20,370 bases of DNA. Origin: Clostridia bacterium. Lineage in GTDB: Bacteria > Bacillota > Clostridia > Christensenellales > Borkfalkiaceae. Below, piece after piece: positions 16,596-20,370 of this stretch (position 1 is the first letter of the stretch; the number at the start of each line of letters is the position of its first letter). Under the pieces are notes generated by a model. That model saw nothing but the letters and a program-made list of their open reading frames with translations, made no database searches and was not told the DNA's origin. Made by a program: the position numbers and the translations under genes. The stretch is from contig CAAGNQ010000048.1 of NCBI GenBank assembly GCA_900771345.1, positions 1-20,370 of the forward strand. The letters are read 5' to 3'.

Positions 16596-16624
16596 ATTAT
16601 ATAATTATTTTCTGTATAAGTCAA
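16596..16624 (-). promoter_or_regulatory. Sigma-A-type promoter for the DUF1858 gene
   Basis: Minus-strand TTGACT, a 17-base spacer, then TATAAT, about 65 bases before the ATG. Near-consensus. Confidence 0.75.
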
Positions 16625-16667
16625 TCGCTTTTAATATTTAGTGCCGAAATTTTAAGCGCAATAAATA

Positions 16668-16683
16668 ACGCCTACTAAAAAAA
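16668..16683 (-). repeat. Direct repeat copy 2 (T7-AGTAGG motif)
   Basis: On the plus strand ACGCCTACTAAAAAAA. It matches 16756-16771 at 15 of 16 bases, 88 bases away. On the minus strand it reads as a T-run followed by the first bases of a tRNA-Gly 5' end, suggesting the remnant of a third tandem tRNA unit. Confidence 0.6.
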
Positions 16684-16688
16684 TATTG

Positions 16689-16764
16689 AGCAGGTGATGA
16701 GAAGCATCTACGCTTTCGCTACGATGGCAGAGCCGAACTCAGGAGCACGATTGTTACACCTACT
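16689..16764 (-). pseudogene. tRNA-Gly-derived element with T-loop insertion, degenerate
   Basis: A 76-base relic downstream of tRNA-Gly. Sixteen bases (16688-16703) are identical to the tRNA 3' end (16807-16822), eight more match the T-arm (CGAACTCA at 16734-16741), and the 5' end AGTAGGTGTA matches the tRNA 5' end with one change. The 8-bp acceptor (16757-16764 with 16689-16696) still pairs, with one G-U, and the T-stem TGAG/CTCA is kept. The D and anticodon arms are replaced by about 14 bases, so it cannot decode. A 30-base insertion (16704-16733) sits in the T-loop and can fold into a hairpin capped by a GAAA tetraloop. It could be a pseudogene or a small RNA using the tRNA scaffold. Confidence 0.6.
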
Positions 16765-16771
16765 AAAAAAA
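16756..16771 (-). repeat. Direct repeat copy 1 (T7-AGTAGG motif)
   Basis: On the plus strand ACACCTACTAAAAAAA. It overlaps the T-run of the tRNA-Gly terminator and the 5' end of the tRNA-derived element, and repeats at 16668-16683. Confidence 0.6.
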
Positions 16772-16804
16772 GAGTGCGCACGCATTTAGCGTACGCACTC
16801 TTTT
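16765..16804 (-). terminator. Rho-independent terminator of tRNA-Gly
   Basis: A 12-bp stem with one G-U pair (16772-16783 with 16789-16800), 5-base loop and seven T on the minus strand. It starts directly after the tRNA CCA end. Confidence 0.9.
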
Positions 16805-16878
16805 TGGAGCAGGTGATGAGAATCGAACTCACAACCACAGCTTGGGAAGCTGTTGTTTTGCCACTAAACTACACCTGC
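16805..16878 (-). tRNA. tRNA-Gly(CCC)
   Basis: A 74-base tRNA with encoded CCA. The acceptor stem GCAGGTG/CACCTGC is 7 bp with discriminator T73, as expected for bacterial tRNA-Gly. The anticodon arm is ACAGC-TTCCCAA-GCTGT, giving anticodon CCC (reads GGG). T-arm GTGAG-TTCGATT-CTCAT, with one G-U pair. D-arm GTTTAGTGGCAAAAC is normal. It is monocistronic with its own promoter and terminator. Confidence 0.97.
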
Positions 16879-16907
16879 TTTTTCGTAGTATTTTTATTAG
16901 CACGATT

Positions 16908-16936
16908 ATTATATCAAAAAAAATCTCAAAAGTAAA
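16908..16936 (-). promoter_or_regulatory. Sigma-A-type promoter for tRNA-Gly
   Basis: Minus-strand TTTACT, a 17-base spacer, then TATAAT, 29 bases before the tRNA 5' end. Confidence 0.75.
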
Positions 16937-16981
16937 CACAAATTTAGGAAAATTTCTTAAGCAATATAAATTTATTTTTAT

Positions 16982-17013
16982 AAAAGGCTATCGCCCTCTC
17001 GCAATAGCCTTTT
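16982..17013 (-). terminator. Rho-independent terminator of the chromate-transporter pair
   Basis: A 13-bp stem with one G-U pair (16982-16994 with 17001-17013), 6-base loop, then ATAAAAAT on the minus strand; the four T of the stem end serve as the U-tract. It begins 3 bases after the stop of the second gene. Confidence 0.75.
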
Positions 17014-17016
17014 GTT

Positions 17017-17595
17017 TTATAATAAGCCGTATAAGATTACGCCGAGGACTGCTGAAATTATTATTAGCAGTATAGGCGATATCGTTTTCTTTTTTAAGAA
17101 TTTATATAAATAGTTAGTTATGGCAACTACTAAAAATATTGCAAGCGCTTTCCAACTAATTTTCACGCCCGAACTTATCGTTTCAAGAGAAAAAATCACC
17201 GATAAAATCATTATGATGCCAGTGCCGATAATTAAACCCGTTACCACAGGTCTTATACCCTTAACAAAGGCTTGCACCCCTGCAAATTTCATTAGTCCAG
17301 TAATTAAAGAGGCTATTAACACTATTATAATGAACGATGGCAAAACAACGCCGAGAGTTGCGCATAGTGCGCCCAAAACGCCTGCTTGCGACGAGCCTAT
17401 AAAGGTCGCCATATTAACTGCAATAGGACCCGGAGTGGATTCTGCAACGGCTATAAAATTCATAATACCTTCTTTGGTTAGCCAAGTGTGCGCCACCACT
17501 TCTTCAGTTATTAGGGGAATCATTGCGTATCCCCCACCAAACGTTACGGCGCCAATCTTTAGAAAGGTTAAAAATAAATCAAGGTAAATGCACAT
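17017..17595 (-). CDS. Chromate transporter family protein, second half-size subunit
   Basis: A 192-residue integral membrane protein of the CHR family, half-size form. Family motifs: FLKIGAVTFGGGYAMIPLI (11-29), AESTPGPIAVNMATFIG (51-67), and a run of hydrophobic helices after about residue 75. Two short CHR proteins are thought to work as a pair equivalent to one long ChrA. Its ATG shares one base with the stop of the upstream paralogue (TAATG), so the two subunits are translationally coupled. Many CHR pairs in anaerobes have not been shown to export chromate, so the anion is uncertain. A terminator follows directly. Confidence 0.92.
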   Translation of the reverse strand: MCIYLDLFLTFLKIGAVTFGGGYAMIPLITEEVVAHTWLTKEGIMNFIAVAESTPGPIAVNMATFIGSSQAGVLGALCATLGVVLPSFIIIVLIASLITGLMKFAGVQAFVKGIRPVVTGLIIGTGIIMILSVIFSLETISSGVKISWKALAIFLVVAITNYLYKFLKKKTISPILLIIISAVLGVILYGLL

Positions 17596-18209
17596 TATTT
17601 ATCTTCCCCCTCGTCTAAATTGCTTTTATTCGCGTTATTCTTCTTATTTTTTGCAAGTGATATAAGATATGCTAGAACGCCCACAAATCCTCCGATAAGG
17701 ATATAGAAAATTGTTGAAAATTTTATAGCAAAAAGGGAAAATACCACTAAGCATCCCACACTTAAGATAAATAAAACAATACTAAGTGGAGATTTTTCTA
17801 TGCTTTTAAACATTTTTATTCCAGCGTTAAGAATCAAAAAGGCAACTGCCGACTGAATGCCTAAAAATGCGTAACCTACCCACTCTATACTTAAAAACGC
17901 ATCAAAAAAGAGAGAGATAGCGTAGATTATTATAAAAGAAGGAATTACAACCCCAAGCGTTGCAAAAATCGAGCCTATAGCCCCTGCGATTTTATAACCT
18001 ATAAAGGTTGCAGAATTTATTGCAAGTGGACCTGGCGTTGACTCTGCAATAGCGATAATATCAAGAAATTCTTCGTGCTTTAGCCATTTTTTTCGTTCAA
18101 TAGCCTCTCTCTCGATAATGGCTATCATTGCATAACCACCACCAAACGTGCAAATTCCGATTTTAAAAAACGTCAAAAACAAATTTATAAGTGCGTTAAT
18201 TTTTTTCAT
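17595..18209 (-). CDS. Chromate transporter family protein, first half-size subunit
   Basis: A 204-residue CHR-family membrane protein, paralogous to the next gene. It has FFKIGICTFGGGYAMIAII (14-32), IAIAESTPGPLAINSATFIGYKIAGAIGS (52-80) and further helices to about 188, with a charged, Lys/Asn-rich tail (KNKKNNANKSNLDEGEDK). GAGGGAAG lies upstream of the ATG. It is the first gene of a two-gene unit with its own promoter, divergent from the ECF gene. Expected function is anion (chromate or sulfate-like) transport by the assembled pair; this is family knowledge and the substrate is not readable here. Confidence 0.92.
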   Translation of the reverse strand: MKKINALINLFLTFFKIGICTFGGGYAMIAIIEREAIERKKWLKHEEFLDIIAIAESTPGPLAINSATFIGYKIAGAIGSIFATLGVVIPSFIIIYAISLFFDAFLSIEWVGYAFLGIQSAVAFLILNAGIKMFKSIEKSPLSIVLFILSVGCLVVFSLFAIKFSTIFYILIGGFVGVLAYLISLAKNKKNNANKSNLDEGEDK

Positions 18210-18231
18210 AACTTCCCTCTGTTACAATGGT

Positions 18232-18260
18232 ATTATAAACTATTAACTTTCAATTAGCAA
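18232..18260 (-). promoter_or_regulatory. Promoter for the chromate-transporter pair
   Basis: Minus-strand TTGCTA, a 17-base spacer, then TATAAT, 22 bases before the ATG. The -10 is consensus and the -35 is partial. Confidence 0.6.
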
Positions 18261-18300
18261 CTATTTTTTTCTTCTATATCAAAATATTAACTTATAATGC

Positions 18301-18330
18301 TTGACACAGTGAATTTTATGCGAGTATAAT
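18301..18330 (+). promoter_or_regulatory. Strong sigma-A-type promoter for the ECF-S gene
   Basis: Consensus TTGACA (18301-18306), an 18-base spacer, and consensus TATAAT (18325-18330). The leader to the ATG at 18368 is only about 30 bases and holds AAGGAGA, too short for a known riboswitch. Confidence 0.85.
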
Positions 18331-18367
18331 TCCTGTAATAAATTGATTTTTTTAAGGAGATATACTT

Positions 18368-18874
18368 ATGATAAACAACAAAACTTATAAACTTGTTTTA
18401 TCTGCAGTTTTCTGCGCGCTAGTTTTTGCAATGACCTATATTTCAATCCCTACTCCACCGATAGGCAATATAAATTTAGGCGACTGTATGATAATAATAT
18501 GCGCTTGTGTCTTAGGTGGTGCATACTCAGTTTTAGCAGGTGCTTTGGGGGCAACGCTTTGTGATATAGCAAGTGGTTACGTAATATATGCTCCTGCCAC
18601 ATTTGTTATAAAAGCAGTTATGATTTTAATTATTTTGACCTTTCGGAAGCAAATACTTAAAAACAAGGGATATTTGTCGCTTATTTTATCAGGAATACTT
18701 GCTGAATTAGTTATGATTGCAGGATATTTTTTATATGAAGCAATTTTTTTAAGTTATGGTTTTGGGGCTATTGCTAACATACCTTTCAACGCTATTCAAG
18801 GAGTAATAAATATTGTTGTTTCTATACTTATATTTGTACTTTTAAAAAGAATTAACCTAATCAAGAATGATTAA
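18368..18874 (+). CDS. ECF transporter S component (vitamin-type substrate binding)
   Basis: A 168-residue, six-helix membrane protein of the energy-coupling-factor S-component group. It has the characteristic N-terminal VLSAVFCALVFAMTYISIP followed by GNINLGDCMIII (33-44), LAGALGATLCDIASGYVIYAPATFVIKAVM (56-85), and LYEAIFLSYGFGAIANIPFNAIQG, a pattern shared with S-components for vitamins or their precursors. S-components bind the substrate and use a shared EcfT-A-A' module, which is not in this window. The substrate cannot be called from sequence; pyridoxine, pantothenate or hydroxymethylpyrimidine-type S-components are candidates. It is the only complete plus-strand gene here and has a strong promoter and its own terminator. 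Confidence 0.9.
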   Translation: MINNKTYKLVLSAVFCALVFAMTYISIPTPPIGNINLGDCMIIICACVLGGAYSVLAGALGATLCDIASGYVIYAPATFVIKAVMILIILTFRKQILKNKGYLSLILSGILAELVMIAGYFLYEAIFLSYGFGAIANIPFNAIQGVINIVVSILIFVLLKRINLIKND

Positions 18875-18891
18875 ATATAATCTTAAAACTA

Positions 18892-18932
18892 AAAAGCACA
18901 CGATTTTTTGAAGATAAAAATCGTGTGCTTTT
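18892..18932. terminator. Bidirectional terminator between the ECF-S and ZIP genes
   Basis: A 17-bp perfect stem (18892-18908 with 18916-18932) and a 7-base loop, with A-runs and T-runs at both ends so it can stop transcription from either direction. It lies between convergent genes ending at 18874 (plus) and 18957 (minus). Confidence 0.9.
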
Positions 18933-18956
18933 AATATTGTTCAATTATTTTATTTT

Positions 18957-19709
18957 TTAGCCTAATAAAACGTCTATAATAAGCATTAGGCAAAAGCCTA
19001 TAAGAAGTGAGTATGTAACACCTCTTTTATTTCCGTCAGAGTGGGTTTCAGGAATCATTTCATCACTGACAACGTAGAGCATGGTTCCACCTGCGAACGC
19101 TAAAGCAAACGGGAGGATAATGGTTGCAATTCTTACTGCAAAATACCCTATAAAAGTCCCTACCACCTCAAATAATCCGGTAATCGTGGCTATAAGAAAG
19201 GCTTTTTTCCTTGAAACGCCCGAATTTATCATTGGGGCAATTATAACCATTCCTTCCGGAATATTTTGCAAAGCGATTCCTATCGCAATTAGCATACCAT
19301 ACGTTTGATTATCTGTTCCAAAACCAACTCCTGCGGCAATACCTTCAGGAAGATTGTGTATTGCAATTGCAATAACAAACAGCAAAACCTTGTTTAGACT
19401 AGACGATTTATGCTCTTCAATATCTCTGCCTATCATTTTATGCAAATGTGGAGTAATTTTATCTATCAAGTTAAGACAAAGCGCACCCGTAAAAATTCCC
19501 GATACGGTAATTAAAAGTTTTAATTTTCCACCACATTCTAAAGACGGGAGGATAAGTCCAAATACGGCTGCAGATAACATTATTCCACCTGCAAACGCCA
19601 AAAATATTTTAGAAAACTTTTGAGAAACACTTTTAAGCAATAACCCTAAAAGTGCACCGATAACGGTAGCCCCACCGACGCCAAGCGCCGTTAAAGCGAC
19701 AATTAGCAT
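18957..19709 (-). CDS. ZIP-family divalent metal transporter
   Basis: A 250-residue ZIP (Zrt/Irt-like) membrane protein, likely importing Zn2+ or another divalent metal into the cytoplasm. The binuclear metal site is visible as HNLPEGIAAGVGFG (His118, Asn119, Glu122) in the fourth helix and QNIPEGMVII (Gln148, Asn149, Glu152) in the fifth. About eight hydrophobic helices, with a cytoplasmic His-containing loop at about 87-106 (HLHKMIGRDIEEHKSS). AGAAGGAA lies upstream of the ATG. It follows the sugar-kinase gene by 37 bases without a promoter or terminator, so the two are probably co-transcribed. Metal specificity is not determined. Confidence 0.93.
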   Translation of the reverse strand: MLIVALTALGVGGATVIGALLGLLLKSVSQKFSKIFLAFAGGIMLSAAVFGLILPSLECGGKLKLLITVSGIFTGALCLNLIDKITPHLHKMIGRDIEEHKSSSLNKVLLFVIAIAIHNLPEGIAAGVGFGTDNQTYGMLIAIGIALQNIPEGMVIIAPMINSGVSRKKAFLIATITGLFEVVGTFIGYFAVRIATIILPFALAFAGGTMLYVVSDEMIPETHSDGNKRGVTYSLLIGFCLMLIIDVLLG

Positions 19710-19746
19710 AAAAAAATTCCTTCTGTTTCTATTTTTTGATTGCTAT

Positions 19747-20370
19747 TTATTTTAAAACGTCTTCAAGACGTTCTTTTGCTCTAACACCACTTATCGAATC
19801 GGCTTCGGATAAGCAGTTAACTGCAACAAGGTTAGCAAACTTAAGCATTTGTTCGTCAGAGTATTCGTTATATATAGCATAAAGACAACCTGCACAAAAT
19901 GCGTCCCCTGCGCCTACGCTACCCTTAATAAAGCCTTTCTTTAATTTAATGGATTCAACACCCGTAAACTTACCATTTTTGTCTAAACAGAAACCTTTTT
20001 CTGGGCAATGAATAACTAATTTTTCATTAATTCCAAATGCCATTAGTTTCTCCATTATAATTTTAACGTTTTCTTCCAAAAGTTTACCTTCGCTATCTCT
20101 TGGAGAAAGACCAACGATTTCACCTGCCTCTATTTCATTGATAATTACGTAATCACAATGAGGAAGTGACGCTTTAACTACCTTGTTAAAATTACCACTT
20201 GATTCGCTTACAATATCAATAGAAGTTTTTATGCCTAAACTTCTAGCCTTTTCAAGATATTTTGACATAGGTGTCGTCCCGTCGGCGTTGATTTTATCAA
20301 AACTGTCGAGAAGCATTAAATATCCTGAATGCAAAATTTTTGCAGTAATTTTTTCAAGTTCAACGTCTTC
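19747..20370 (-). CDS. PfkB-family carbohydrate kinase, C-terminal part
   Basis: The last 207 codons of a gene that enters from the right edge; the frame is open to base 20370, and the TTG at 20334 is an internal Leu, not a start. It belongs to the PfkB/ribokinase family: DYVIINEIEAGEI matches the NxxE motif region, and KGSVGAGDAFCAGCLYAI is the signature 2 with anion hole and catalytic Asp. Such enzymes phosphorylate a sugar or nucleoside with ATP in the cytoplasm. The missing N-terminus includes the substrate lid and signature 1, so the sugar cannot be named. It lies directly upstream of the ZIP gene. Confidence 0.9.
   Translation of the reverse strand, partial: EDVELEKITAKILHSGYLMLLDSFDKINADGTTPMSKYLEKARSLGIKTSIDIVSESSGNFNKVVKASLPHCDYVIINEIEAGEIVGLSPRDSEGKLLEENVKIIMEKLMAFGINEKLVIHCPEKGFCLDKNGKFTGVESIKLKKGFIKGSVGAGDAFCAGCLYAIYNEYSDEQMLKFANLVAVNCLSEADSISGVRAKERLEDVLK

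Noticed and set aside
16689..16764. Calling the tRNA-like element a functional tRNA or T-box leader
   Set aside because: No anticodon arm and no D-arm, and no T-box consensus (TGGNACCGCG) is present.
17120..17587. 155-codon plus-strand open frame
   Set aside because: Exact antisense of a chromate-transporter gene; open only because of codon composition.
1..20370. CRISPR array, insertion sequence, prophage or defence island
   Set aside because: No regular repeat-spacer pattern, transposase, integrase, or phage or nuclease-toxin gene was seen; the gene content is housekeeping and transport.

Overview
The window looks like a chromosomal, housekeeping-rich stretch from an AT-rich Bacillota (Clostridia-like) bacterium. 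The basis is gene order: rpsO-pnp-ylxY-mlpA follows the Bacillus subtilis order. The run secD-secF-recJ-rel-MBL hydrolase-hemZ is a Clostridia/Bacilli arrangement with apt and dtd missing. murB-PHP-whiA resembles the Bacillota cell-wall/whiA cluster. Proteins are diverged enough that an uncultured lineage is likely, but I cannot name a genus from sequence alone.

Layout. Almost everything is on the minus strand, so transcription runs from high to low coordinates. From the right edge: a partial PfkB-type sugar kinase and a ZIP metal transporter (20370-18957); a convergent ECF-transporter substrate-binding component on the plus strand (18368-18874) that shares a bidirectional terminator with ZIP; a divergent two-gene chromate-transporter pair (18209-17017); tRNA-Gly(CCC) with its own promoter and terminator (16878-16805), followed by a 76-nt degenerate element derived from the same tRNA; a small DUF1858 CxxC protein (16530-16327); the secD-secF-recJ-rel-MBL-hemZ operon (16086-7639) behind a strong promoter; rpsO and pnp (7477-4987); ylxY-mlpA (4875-2907); a solute-binding-like lipoprotein or membrane-anchored protein (2845-1853); and murB-PHP-whiA (1803-1, whiA cut by the window edge).

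How the genes relate. The central operon joins protein export (SecDF), DNA repair (RecJ), the stringent response (Rel, with both hydrolase and synthetase motifs) and two enzymes of unclear substrate. rpsO-pnp is a translation/RNA-decay unit with structured leaders. ylxY-mlpA is a secreted deacetylase-like protein plus an M16 peptidase. murB-PHP-whiA is a cell-wall and regulatory unit coupled by one-base stop/start overlaps.

Most notable observations: (1) a tRNA-like relic next to tRNA-Gly that keeps acceptor and T-stem pairing, has lost the D and anticodon arms, and has a 30-nt hairpin-forming insertion in its T-loop; (2) SecD and SecF that lack the transmembrane aspartates used for proton coupling in characterised SecDF; (3) a YlxY-like deacetylase homologue whose first catalytic motif is destroyed. 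No mobile element, CRISPR array or defence island was seen. No intergenic stretch exceeds 300 bases.
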